From: Stutzerimonas azotifigens
GTDB lineage: Bacteria; Pseudomonadota; Gammaproteobacteria; Pseudomonadales; Pseudomonadaceae
Length of the DNA: 64,000 bases
Reading direction: 5' to 3'
Assembly: GCF_013522725.1 (NCBI RefSeq)
Contig: NZ_JAAMRF010000002.1
Span: forward strand, 124,001-188,000
The position numbers and the translations under genes were made by a program. How positions within the stretch are numbered: position 1 is the stretch's first letter; every line of letters begins with the position of its first letter. This document shows positions 15,775 through 23,938 of this stretch, in pieces. Below the pieces are notes generated by a model, which worked only from the letters and a program-made list of their open reading frames with translations, did no database searches and had not been told where the DNA came from.

Positions 15775-18105
15775 GTGGCGGTCATCATCACTGGGATCTT
15801 TTGCATTCTGTTGGCACTGGGGTTGGGATACGGAGGGTTTCGCGTCATCGACCTGGGGGGGACCTGGTACTTCTTCCTGGTCGCGATAGGCTTGCTGGCG
15901 ACCGGCCTGCTGCTGTTGAGGCGCCGACGTACCGCCCTATGGGTTTATTCGCTGGTGATGATCGGCACCCTGGTCTGGGCGTTGATCGAAGTCGGATTCG
16001 ACTGGTGGCAACTGGCACCGCGCGGCAGCATCATCGCCCCGCTCGGGCTCTGGTTGCTGATGCCCTGGGTGATTCGAAAACTCAGCTGGAAGTACTTCGA
16101 CTGGCGTGTCTGGGGCGGCGCCGCGCTGCCGTTGATGTTCGCCGTCGTGCTCTGGGCGGCCGCCGCGTTCTACGCGCTTACTACTCCCAGCCATGAGATT
16201 CGCGGCATGCTGCCGCCGCCCTTGGCCGCGGCGCCGATCGAGTTCGAGCGAGGCAGTGACGACGACTGGCCTGCATACGGACGCACTCAGCAGGGCATGC
16301 GCTATTCACCGCTCGAAGACATCACGGTGCGCAACGTCGATCGTCTCGAGGAGGTGTGGCACTACCACACCGGGGACCTGCGCCGGCCCACCGATCCGGA
16401 AGAAACCACCTACGAGGTGACGCCGCTGAAGATCGGCGCCAGCCTCTATTTATGCACGCCGCACAACCTGGTCATCGCGCTGGACGCGGACAACGGTACC
16501 GAACGCTGGCGGCACGACCCCCAAGTTCCCGACTCGGTCAACCGTCAGCACCTGACCTGCCGGGGACTGGCCTACCACCAGGCTCCTGCCAGAGACGCCA
16601 ACCAGGTTTGCGCCTCGCGGCTGTTCATGCCGACCGCCGACGCTCGCCTGCTGGCGCTCGATGCCCGTACCGGCCAGCGTTGCCCCGGCTTCGGCGAGGG
16701 GGGACAGATCAACCTCTGGGCCAACATGCCCAACATCACCGAAGGCTTCTATTACTCCACCTCGCCCCCGATCGTGGCTCGCGGCCTGGTGATCATCGGC
16801 GGCGCGGTCAACGACAACGTCTCGGTGAACAAGCCGTCCGGCGTGATCCGTGCCTACGACGTCAATACCGGCGAACTCAAGTGGAACTGGGATGCGGGTA
16901 ATCCGGAGCAGACCGCGCCGATCGCCGAGGGGCAGACCTACACCAACGGTTCGCCAAACAGTTGGAGCATCGCCAGTGCCGACGAGGCCTTGGGGTTGAT
17001 CTACATCCCCATGGGCAACGAGGTGCCGGATCAGTGGGGCGGCAACCGCGGGCCCAATACCGAGCGCTTCTCGTCGTCGATCGTCGCGCTGGACATCGAC
17101 ACCGGCGCGCTGCGCTGGGTATTCCAGACGGTCCGTCATGACCTCTGGGACATGGACGTGCCGGCGCAGCCGAGCCTGGTCGACATCCAGACCGAAGAAG
17201 GCCTGGTGCCTGCGCTGGTCGCGCCGACCAAGCAGGGCGACATCTATGTGCTGGATCGACGTAATGGCGAACCTGTGCTGCCGGTCGAGGAAGTGCCCGC
17301 GCCGCAGGGAGCAGCCAAGGGCGATCGCGTGGCCGCTACCCAGCCGGCTTCGGCGCTGTCCTACGAGCCGCCGAAGCTGCAAGGCAACGACCTCTGGGGC
17401 GTGACCCTGGTCGATCAGATGCTCTGCCACATCCAGTTCCATTCGCTGCGCTACGACGGACGCTACACACCGCCCTCGGAGCAGGGTTCGCTGATCTACC
17501 CAGGCAATTTCGGGGTGTTCAACTGGGGCGGCGTGGCGGTCGACCCGGTGCGGCAGATGGTCTTCAGCACACCGGCCTATCTGGCGTTCACGTCCCGGCT
17601 GGTGCCGCGCCAGGACGACACGACCACCTACGTGTCCGATAAACCGCCTTTTCTCAATGAAAACTTCGGCGCGCCATTCGCCGTGGAGCTCGGGCCGTTC
17701 GTGTCGCCGATCGGGCTGCCTTGCACCGCGCCGCCGTGGGGCTATGTCGCCGGGGCGGACCTGCGTACCGGCCGTACGGCCTGGCAGCGCCGCAACGGTA
17801 CCGTGCGTGACCTGACGCCGCTGCCGCTGCCTTTTCGCATGGGGGTGCCGAGCCTGGGTGGCCCGATCGTCACGGCCGGTGGGGTGGCGTTCCTCAGCGG
17901 TACGCTCGACTACTACCTGCGGGCCTATGACGTCACCAATGGTCGCGAGCTGTGGAAGGCGCGCCTGCCTGCCGGCGGGCAGGCCACGCCCATGACCTAC
18001 CGCAGCCAGGCCGGCCGGCAGATCGTCGTGGTCGTGGCCGGAGGCCACGGCTCGCTGGGCACCAAGGCGGGCGATTCGATCATCGCCTACGCGTTGCCAC
18101 GCTAA
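15775..18105 (+). CDS. gcd: Membrane-bound PQQ-dependent glucose dehydrogenase
   Basis: This 776-residue quinoprotein oxidises glucose to gluconolactone in the periplasm and passes electrons to ubiquinone. Five hydrophobic helices fill about residues 1-142. The eight-bladed PQQ propeller follows, with W-P-A-Y-G-R-T-Q-Q-G-M-R-Y-S-P, the W-D-M-D-V-P-A-Q-P-S-L segment and N-W-G-G-V-A-V-D-P. The length and layout match Pseudomonas Gcd. The start is a GTG with AAGGAGAGG just upstream. The product feeds the periplasmic gluconate route and can acidify the medium and solubilise phosphate. Confidence 0.95.
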   Translation: MAVIITGIFCILLALGLGYGGFRVIDLGGTWYFFLVAIGLLATGLLLLRRRRTALWVYSLVMIGTLVWALIEVGFDWWQLAPRGSIIAPLGLWLLMPWVIRKLSWKYFDWRVWGGAALPLMFAVVLWAAAAFYALTTPSHEIRGMLPPPLAAAPIEFERGSDDDWPAYGRTQQGMRYSPLEDITVRNVDRLEEVWHYHTGDLRRPTDPEETTYEVTPLKIGASLYLCTPHNLVIALDADNGTERWRHDPQVPDSVNRQHLTCRGLAYHQAPARDANQVCASRLFMPTADARLLALDARTGQRCPGFGEGGQINLWANMPNITEGFYYSTSPPIVARGLVIIGGAVNDNVSVNKPSGVIRAYDVNTGELKWNWDAGNPEQTAPIAEGQTYTNGSPNSWSIASADEALGLIYIPMGNEVPDQWGGNRGPNTERFSSSIVALDIDTGALRWVFQTVRHDLWDMDVPAQPSLVDIQTEEGLVPALVAPTKQGDIYVLDRRNGEPVLPVEEVPAPQGAAKGDRVAATQPASALSYEPPKLQGNDLWGVTLVDQMLCHIQFHSLRYDGRYTPPSEQGSLIYPGNFGVFNWGGVAVDPVRQMVFSTPAYLAFTSRLVPRQDDTTTYVSDKPPFLNENFGAPFAVELGPFVSPIGLPCTAPPWGYVAGADLRTGRTAWQRRNGTVRDLTPLPLPFRMGVPSLGGPIVTAGGVAFLSGTLDYYLRAYDVTNGRELWKARLPAGGQATPMTYRSQAGRQIVVVVAGGHGSLGTKAGDSIIAYALPR

Positions 18106-18182
18106 CGGCCCGCCATCGAACGCGCGCCGGGCGTGTTCGATGGCCTGCTAGAATCGCCGACTTTCATCTCAGGACCCAAACC

Positions 18183-19034
18183 ATGGCCGCCATCGGGCGT
18201 TACAACAGCCTCCAGATCGTCAAACACACCGGTTTCGGGCTCTACCTGGACGGCGGCCCGGATGGCGAGATCCTGCTGCCCAACCGCTACATTCCCAAGG
18301 ACAGCCCGACCGAGGTCGATGACTGGCTGAACGTGTTCATCTACCTCGACAGCGAAGACAAGCTGATCGCCACCACTGAGCGGCCGAAAGTGCAGGTGGG
18401 TGAGTTCGCCAGCCTGAAGGTGGTGGAGATCAATCGGGTCGGGCTGTTCCTCGATTGGGGGCTGCCCAAGGATCTGCTGTTGCCCCATTCCGAAGAAAAG
18501 CGCCCGCTGCAGGAAGGCGACTACTGCGTGGTGTATGTCTACATCGACAAGCGCACCAAGCGAATCACCGCGACCGCTCGCTTGGATCGTTACCTGGACG
18601 CGACGCCGGCACGCTATGAGGTCGGCGAAGCGGTAGACCTGCTGGTGGTCGAGGCGACCGACCTGGGTTTCAAAGCGATCATCAATGGCAAGCACTGGGG
18701 CCTGATCCACAAGAACGAAGTGTTCAAGTTCCTGCGCGGTGGCATGCGCGAATCCGGCTTCATCAAGGAGATTCGTGGCGACGGCAAGATCAGTCTCAGC
18801 CTGCAGCCCATAGGTAACGAGGCCGCCGACAGCCTGCAGGCGCTTATTCTGCAAAAGCTGGAGGCCAGCGACGGCGTGCTGATGGTCAGTGACAAGAGCC
18901 CGCCGCAGGATATTGCCCGCCTGTTCGGCGTCAGCAAGGGCAATTTCAAGAAGGCCATCGGTGGCCTCTATAAAGAAGGGCGCATCGTCATCCATGCCGA
19001 CCGGATCGAAGCGGTGGCGCGCTCGCCTCGCTAG
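18183..19034 (+). CDS. S1 RNA-binding domain protein, CvfB-like
   Basis: This 283-residue cytoplasmic protein has tandem S1-type OB domains. The pattern G-x-x-N-S-L-Q-I-V-K-H-T-x-F-G-L-Y-L-D starts the first, the second includes V-G-L-F-L-D-W-G-L-P-K-D-L-L-L-P, and a C-terminal winged-helix-like segment (PPQDIARLFGVSKGNFKKAI) follows. This is the CvfB/YitL architecture, which is linked to RNA binding and virulence gene expression in Firmicutes. I chose the ATG at 18183; the frame stays open upstream inside gcd. Its role in pseudomonads is not settled. Confidence 0.87.
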   Translation: MAAIGRYNSLQIVKHTGFGLYLDGGPDGEILLPNRYIPKDSPTEVDDWLNVFIYLDSEDKLIATTERPKVQVGEFASLKVVEINRVGLFLDWGLPKDLLLPHSEEKRPLQEGDYCVVYVYIDKRTKRITATARLDRYLDATPARYEVGEAVDLLVVEATDLGFKAIINGKHWGLIHKNEVFKFLRGGMRESGFIKEIRGDGKISLSLQPIGNEAADSLQALILQKLEASDGVLMVSDKSPPQDIARLFGVSKGNFKKAIGGLYKEGRIVIHADRIEAVARSPR

Positions 19035-19045
19035 ATTGCGCGAGG

Positions 19046-19627
19046 TCAAAGGTCCAGCCGCATTTGCGGTGCCTGCTCGCGGCCGTTGGCGGCTCGACCT
19101 TCGCCGGCTCGGTAGCTCAGCCGCCCATCTTCCAGGCGTGCCGCTGACGTGAAGGGATGAGGTGTCGCCGCCTGTTCGCCCTGGATATGCAGCACTTCGA
19201 CCCCGCGTACCTTGAGCGCGTCGGAGACTAGGGATCGGTGACAGCGCCACCAGAGGACCTCAGCGCACATCATGCAGGTACGCTGAGTAGTGGCGAGCTC
19301 CCACAGCTGGGCGAAGCCGTCAGCGAAAGCCCGGCTGGTCATGTAGTCGGCATAGCCCCGAAACGCCGCGTTGCGCCAGGCATCGTTCGGCGAATCGGGT
19401 AGAGGATGTCTTCGCCCGCCAAGCGCTTCTATCCATTGATAATCGATGCCTTCACGCGCCAGTGCTTCGCGCAGGGATTGCTCGCCGAACTGGGGAAGGC
19501 GCCGCGATCCCGGAAAGCGTCTGACATCTACCAGCATCTCGATGCGGTGCGCCTTGAGCGCATCCAACAGAGCTTCTATCGAGCGGGTGGAATGGCCGAT
19601 CGTCCAGACAGAAGTCGGTGCGCTCAT
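19046..19627 (-). CDS. DUF488 family protein
   Basis: This 193-residue protein has the DUF488 signature: N-terminal W-T-I-G-H-S-T-R-S, V-D-V-R-R-F-P-G-S-R-R (34-43) and a Cys-rich segment MMCAEVLWWRCHR with C121, C129, H130 and R131. The family function is unknown, although the paired Cys and His residues suggest a catalytic or metal site. The start overlaps the stop of the upstream DUF2945 gene by ATGA, so the two are translationally coupled. Confidence 0.88.
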   Translation of the reverse strand: MSAPTSVWTIGHSTRSIEALLDALKAHRIEMLVDVRRFPGSRRLPQFGEQSLREALAREGIDYQWIEALGGRRHPLPDSPNDAWRNAAFRGYADYMTSRAFADGFAQLWELATTQRTCMMCAEVLWWRCHRSLVSDALKVRGVEVLHIQGEQAATPHPFTSAARLEDGRLSYRAGEGRAANGREQAPQMRLDL

Positions 19628-19839
19628 TCAGTCACCCGGTGCAGCGCTGTTTCCTTGTGCATTGCCAAGTGCCCGGTCTTGGCACTCCTGACTTCATATT
19701 GCGGCTCCTCGGTACTGGCGCGACGTATACGCCCCATGAACTCGGTATCGCGCGTATGTACTTTCACGATCTCGCCCTCGATCCATCCAGCTTCCGAGTT
19801 CCATTTCACCTTTTCCCCGGTCTTGTAGCTCTGGCTCAT
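19624..19839 (-). CDS. DUF2945 (TUDOR-like) small protein
   Basis: This 71-residue protein matches the DUF2945 family, described as having a small Tudor-like barrel. K-T-G-E-K-V-K-W-N-S-E-A-G opens the domain and P-Q-Y-E-V-R-S-A-K-T-G-H follows. It is the first gene of a two-gene unit with the DUF488 gene. In other bacteria such proteins are annotated as hypervirulence-associated, but no function is proven. The AlgR-like site about 100 bp upstream lies between this gene and the GH5 gene and could serve either direction. Confidence 0.85.
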   Translation of the reverse strand: MSQSYKTGEKVKWNSEAGWIEGEIVKVHTRDTEFMGRIRRASTEEPQYEVRSAKTGHLAMHKETALHRVTE

Positions 19840-20348
19840 CGATTTGCCCCCTGGCCGTTTTCACGGTGTCGATGAAGGTGGGACCTGCGTCACACGCGAC
19901 GGTGCGATCAGCCCTATTCGACGGTTCCTAATCCCTGCCGTTCGTCGGCTTTTTATCAAGCATAAGCCAGTGCTGCAGGCGGTCTAATTCAGAAAACTGA
20001 CGCCATTAAAAAATCAAAAAAGCCGCAACGACGGGCATATAGGCAATCGATATGTACTGGCACTTAGCCAAAAGATACTGGCTATGTAGTGGCAAGTAAG
20101 CTTTTTTGTCGAGATTCTGACGCCGAATTGACGCCAGAAAAATTTCCCATGTATTCGGAAACCTATTATAAATACGCCACACAACGGATTTGCCCCGGTT
20201 TTTACCCGCACTTCTAGGTTGTGACGAATCGTTAGGTTTCGCGAATTGAGACTTTGATCCAGCAAGCGCCCAAACGACTTTATTAACCTCTCGCCACTTT
20301 TTTAAAGGTTTTCGCGCCTTTTGAAGTATTAAGTTTCGGAGAGACGAA
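19840..20348. other. A/T-rich regulatory region upstream of the GH5 gene
   Basis: No gene is supported here; a short minus-strand open frame has no family signal. The 509 bases are clearly richer in A+T than the rest of the window. They hold an exact AlgR core at 19938, three TGACGCC copies (19998, 20118 and 20129, the last two 11 bp apart) and a long A/T-rich leader ending in GGAGAG before the ATG. Confidence 0.6.
19938..19946 (+). promoter_or_regulatory. Candidate AlgR binding site
   Basis: The nine bases CCGTTCGTC match the AlgR core consensus known from the algD promoter of P. aeruginosa. The site is about 400 bp before the secreted GH5 gene and about 100 bp before the divergent DUF2945 gene. 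A 9-mer can occur by chance in 64 kb (expected about 0.5 on both strands), so this is suggestive only. Confidence 0.35.
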
Positions 20349-22151
20349 ATGTTTATGAATACTTTCGCCAGTGCCCATAAGGCACTTGCCGCTTCCATCG
20401 CACTTGCAGCTGTTCTCGGTAGCTATACTGTCGCTTCGCCAGCTAGCGCTGCAGCCGCTGCTACTACTTCTGCGTCGGCTTCTGTAACTTCGACTCTTAA
20501 TAGCTTCACCAGCGCTGACTGGCTGAATGGTATTTGGAGGAAGTCGGCTGGTTTCTCCATTCCAGCGACCAGTGCAAACATCGCCGCCTTTAAAGTTGGA
20601 ACTTCCGTCACACTGGCGGACGGCCAGGTTCGTAAAGTCGTCGCTATATATAACGTCGGCAGTTCGTTGAGCGTCATGCTTGCCGGCGCGGTATTGGACG
20701 GTAACAAAGTCGGTTACCCGAAAACCGTTTCCACCGGTACGGGCGCTGCCACCGTTCAGCACACCTCCGGCATCAATGCCTTCACCAACAGCGATTGGCT
20801 GAACGGTGTATGGCGCAAGTCGGCGGGCTTCTCCATCGCCGGTACCGCCGCCAACAAGGCTGCCTTCAAGGTTGGCGCCACCGTCCAGCTGGCTGACGGT
20901 CAGATGCGCAAGGTCACCGTTGCCCAGATCGTTGGCAACAACATGAGCATCTTCCTCGATGGCGCGGCGCTGAACGCCACTGCCGTCGGCTATCCGAAGA
21001 CGCTGAAGATCGTTTCCGCAGGCTCTGCATCGGCGCCTGGGACCAACAACCCGGTCACGACCACGCCTAACGCGCCGGTCACCAGTACGCCGACCGCTCC
21101 GGTGCCCACCGCTCCGAAGCCGAGTACTCCCGTGGCTACCACTCCGACGCCTAGCGCGCCTGTAACCAGCACGCCGAGCAACGGTGCCAAGCTCGACCTG
21201 GTCGGTGTGAACTTCGGCTCTGCCGTCTTCGACGGTGGCAATGTGCCGGGTGTTTACAACACCAACTACACCTATGCGGCTGAGTCCTATTACAAGCGTC
21301 ACAGTGAGCTTGGCTTCAAGTTGGTGCGTCTGGGCTTCTTGTGGGAGCGCATTCAGCCCAAGCTTGGTGGAGCGCTCAACACCGCGGAACTTGCGCGTCT
21401 GACGCAGTCGCTGGACTACGCTCAGAAATACGGCATCAAGGTTGTCCTTGATATGCACAACTACTACCGTTACTACGGTAAGCAGATCAATACGCCTGAC
21501 GTACCGATCTCGCAGTACGCTAATGCCTGGCGCCTTATTGCTCAGAAGGTCGTTAACCATCCTGCCGTATATGGTTACGGTTTGATGAACGAGCCGCACG
21601 ATAATAATGACGGTTGGCCGGCTGCTGCACTTGCCGCTGCTCAGGCCGTACGCGCAGTCGATTCGAATCGCTGGATCTTCGTTGCGGGTGAGCGCTGGTC
21701 GAGTGCTTATCACTGGCCGAGCTACAACACTCGTCTGATTCAGAACCCCTGGATGCGTGATCCGAAGAACAACTTGGTATACGAAGCGCACATGTATATC
21801 GACAGTGACTTCTCGGGTAACTATTTCAACAAGGCCGAAAAGTTCGATCCGATGATTGGCGTCAACCGTGTCAAGCCTTTCGTTGAATGGCTCAAGCAGA
21901 ACAAGCTGCGTGGCTTCCTGGGTGAGCACGGCGTACCGGACTTCTCGCCTTCGGCGATGGTCGCTACCGACAACCTGCTGGCTTACCTGCGTCAGAACTG
22001 CATTCCGAGCACCTACTGGGCTGCCGGCCCGTGGTGGGGTGAGTACTCGATGTCCCTCGACGTGACCAGCAACAAGGCTCGTCCTCAGTTGCCAGTCCTG
22101 CAGAAGCACGCTGCTGCTGCGAAAACCTGCTCGACCATCGGCCCGCTGTAA
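20349..22151 (+). CDS. Secreted GH5-family glycosidase with duplicated N-terminal module
   Basis: This 600-residue exported protein has a signal peptide (about 1-35, ending in an Ala-rich stretch). Two copies of an unrecognised module of about 75 residues follow (52-128 and 144-222), each running D-W-L-N-G-x-W-R-K-S-A-G-F-S-I to V-G-Y-P-K-T, then a Pro/Thr/Ser linker (about 225-278). A GH5 catalytic barrel (about 280-595) has acid/base E415 in NEP and nucleophile E526 in FLGEH. It is likely to cleave a beta-glucan or an exopolysaccharide. Codon use in the first third is more A/T-rich than in neighbours. GGAGAG precedes the ATG; an in-frame ATG lies two codons later. Confidence 0.9.
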   Translation: MFMNTFASAHKALAASIALAAVLGSYTVASPASAAAAATTSASASVTSTLNSFTSADWLNGIWRKSAGFSIPATSANIAAFKVGTSVTLADGQVRKVVAIYNVGSSLSVMLAGAVLDGNKVGYPKTVSTGTGAATVQHTSGINAFTNSDWLNGVWRKSAGFSIAGTAANKAAFKVGATVQLADGQMRKVTVAQIVGNNMSIFLDGAALNATAVGYPKTLKIVSAGSASAPGTNNPVTTTPNAPVTSTPTAPVPTAPKPSTPVATTPTPSAPVTSTPSNGAKLDLVGVNFGSAVFDGGNVPGVYNTNYTYAAESYYKRHSELGFKLVRLGFLWERIQPKLGGALNTAELARLTQSLDYAQKYGIKVVLDMHNYYRYYGKQINTPDVPISQYANAWRLIAQKVVNHPAVYGYGLMNEPHDNNDGWPAAALAAAQAVRAVDSNRWIFVAGERWSSAYHWPSYNTRLIQNPWMRDPKNNLVYEAHMYIDSDFSGNYFNKAEKFDPMIGVNRVKPFVEWLKQNKLRGFLGEHGVPDFSPSAMVATDNLLAYLRQNCIPSTYWAAGPWWGEYSMSLDVTSNKARPQLPVLQKHAAAAKTCSTIGPL

Positions 22152-22171
22152 GCCGTACGTCGAACTAGAAA

Positions 22172-22198
22172 ACGGGCCCTCTGGGCCCGTTTTTTTTT
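22172..22198 (+). terminator. Intrinsic terminator of the GH5 gene
   Basis: Arms ACGGGCCC and GGGCCCGT with a 3-nt loop are followed by eight T residues, 20 bp after the GH5 stop. This is a textbook intrinsic terminator. Confidence 0.93.
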
Positions 22199-22473
22199 GC
22201 CTGTTGAAATTGTAGCAGGCGCATATTCCGCCAAAGTGACCTGCTGTTCGTCGGAACTCGCTTGGCAAATAGTCAGCAGAATTCAATCGAAGCCGTATTC
22301 CAATTACGACGAACGGTATTGGACGCCGTTTCGCTTGTTTTGCAATGGTTTAGGCCAGGTGCCCACGGCGCGGGGCTCCCAGACCTTATTGCTGGCCATT
22401 GGGGTTTCGAGCGGCTCGGTATGCCGTTCTTTGGAAGACTTCTAGGCCGACTCTTGAGCGGATTAGATAAAGC

Positions 22474-22500
22474 GGAACTCGTTATTTCAGCTTCGGTCAC
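22474..22500 (+). promoter_or_regulatory. Candidate AlgU/sigmaE promoter of the stress operon
   Basis: GGAACT (22474-22479) and GTCAC (22496-22500), 16 bp apart, resemble the AlgU/sigmaE pattern GAACTT-N16/17-TCNNA. Transcription would begin about 95 bases before the first gene of the operon. The fit is partial in the -10 element. Confidence 0.35.
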
Positions 22501-22601
22501 CTTTTATGTACGCGCTTACAAGCGCATGCGGCACCAGCTTGCCAAGGCAAGTTGGCGGATCGTGATAATCCGACCCAGCCACATATATATAGGTGAAGAA
22601 A

Positions 22602-23492
22602 ATGACGACACCCGAAGACGAAATCACAGGATACGGTGGTCAGCCCAAGACCCCGTCATCCTCGCATTCCAGTACCGGTACGTCGCCTGGCTCCCTGTCT
22701 CAGGGCGGGAGCGGTTCATCGCAGGGCACCCAAAGTGGGCAGGGCGCTCAAGGCGGTCAGGCCGCGCCATTCAGTCAGAATCGGTCCGACATGCATTCGG
22801 ACTCCTCATCCTCCGGTTCGCAGATGAGCGAGCCGCTCAAGGAAAAGGCCCATCAGGTGGCCGACCAGGCCAAGTCCGAAGGGCGCGCTCAGTTCGAGCA
22901 ATACCGTGGCACTGCCGCCGACCAACTGGAAAAAGTAGCCCAGAGCGCCAAAGCCGCGGCCAGTGAACTGGAACAACAGGACAGTGGGCTGTCGCACTAC
23001 GTGTCGGACATGGCGCAGACGATGGTGCGGTTCGCCGACGATCTGCGTGGCAAGAGCGCGGATGATCTGCTGCGTGACGTCAACACCCTTGCGCGCAACA
23101 ATCCCGCGCTGTTCATTGCTGGCAGCGTTGCGCTGGGCTTCGGTTTGACCCGCTTTGCCAAGGCTTCCAGCCATCGCACGTCCAATCAGGGCGGGGCCGG
23201 TAAGACGTCGATGCGAACCGGTGGGGCAACATCTTCCACTGTTTCCGCCAGCGGGCTGGCCACCGATCATGGCGCTACTGGGGGCTACGGTGGTGGCCGG
23301 TTGCCCAGCCAGTCTGAAATCAATCGTCAGGTCGACAGCGGCGCCAGCGGTGCGAGTGTCGGCAGCGTGTCCAATGCGGGCACTTCGTCTTCCTCCCCGT
23401 CCTCGACCGCTTCGGCTTCGCATTCCACTGGCGGCGCTGGTTCCACCACCGGCCGTGACAGCAAAGGCACCGACGGAGGGCTTCTGCCATGA
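22602..23492 (+). CDS. Ser/Gly/Gln-rich protein with central helical domain and hydrophobic segment
   Basis: This 296-residue protein starts with a low-complexity Ser/Gly/Gln tail (about 1-75) and continues with a helical, charged segment (about 80-165) that resembles the YqjD/DUF883 type. A hydrophobic stretch follows (NPALFIAGSVALGFGLTRFA, about 165-185), then a second Ser/Gly/Thr-rich tail. It is the first gene of a three-gene operon, overlapping the next by ATGA. I chose the ATG at 22602, eight bases after AGG; a GTG three codons earlier is possible. An inner-membrane-attached stress protein is the best guess; there is no enzymatic motif. Confidence 0.78.
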   Translation: MTTPEDEITGYGGQPKTPSSSHSSTGTSPGSLSQGGSGSSQGTQSGQGAQGGQAAPFSQNRSDMHSDSSSSGSQMSEPLKEKAHQVADQAKSEGRAQFEQYRGTAADQLEKVAQSAKAAASELEQQDSGLSHYVSDMAQTMVRFADDLRGKSADDLLRDVNTLARNNPALFIAGSVALGFGLTRFAKASSHRTSNQGGAGKTSMRTGGATSSTVSASGLATDHGATGGYGGGRLPSQSEINRQVDSGASGASVGSVSNAGTSSSSPSSTASASHSTGGAGSTTGRDSKGTDGGLLP

Positions 23493-23938
23493 AAGAGCAA
23501 CGCACCCTGGATACTCCCTATGTGGCGGGCGCGTCCGATCCCATGACGGATCAAACCAGTCACGACACGTCGGTGGGCGGTCTGCTTCGCCAGCTCACTC
23601 GCGAAGTGCCCTCGTTGTTCACCAAGGAACTGGCGCTGGCCAAGGCCGAGCTTACCGAGTCGCTCAATGCGACCAAGGCTGGCGTTGCCAGCGTGGCTAC
23701 CGGTGGAGCGGTACTCTTGGGCGGCTTCATCGTCCTGCTGATGGCAGCGGTCTATGGCCTGAGCCTGTATATGCAGCAATGGCTGGCGGCGTTGATCGTG
23801 GGCGTCGTGGTGATGGTGATCGGCGCGGTCATGGTCTCGGCAGGCAAGAAGAAGTTCGAAGCCTCGTCCTTCCGGCCCGACCGCACGATCCACTCGATGA
23901 ACAAAGATAAGGAAGCCGTCAGGGAGCACGTATCATGA
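23489..23938 (+). CDS. Phage-holin-superfamily / YqjE-like membrane protein
   Basis: This 149-residue protein has a cytoplasmic N-terminal helix (GGLLRQLTREVPSLFTKELA), a linker rich in Ala and two membrane helices (about 68-98 and 104-128). This is the pattern of the Phage_holin_3_6 (putative Actinobacteriophage holin X) family and of E. coli YqjE. Despite the family name no phage genes are nearby, so a lytic role is unlikely. It overlaps both neighbours by four bases (ATGA), which implies balanced co-expression with the YqjD-like proteins. Confidence 0.85.
   Translation: MKEQRTLDTPYVAGASDPMTDQTSHDTSVGGLLRQLTREVPSLFTKELALAKAELTESLNATKAGVASVATGGAVLLGGFIVLLMAAVYGLSLYMQQWLAALIVGVVVMVIGAVMVSAGKKKFEASSFRPDRTIHSMNKDKEAVREHVS

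Larger units (their letters stand above)
22152..22601. other. Intergenic region after the GH5 gene
   Basis: This stretch holds the GH5 terminator and a candidate AlgU/sigmaE promoter at 22474-22500. Open frames across it lack a ribosome binding site or family signal. Base composition stays less G/C-rich than the flanks, so the GH5 island may extend to here. Confidence 0.55.

Noticed and set aside
16450..18048. 532-codon minus-strand frame opposite gcd
   Set aside because: Antisense shadow with Arg/His/Gly-rich composition and no ribosome binding site; gcd is certain.
20041..20120. Sigma54 promoter before the GH5 gene
   Set aside because: TGGCAC and TGGCAA sequences occur but lack the GC element at the required distance.
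22262..22966. 234-codon frame before and inside the Ser/Gly-rich gene
   Set aside because: No ribosome binding site or family signal, and its second half is out of frame with the supported operon gene.
23489..23938. Holin-family gene as sign of a prophage
   Set aside because: The family includes cellular YqjE-like proteins; there are no endolysin, structural or integrase genes nearby.
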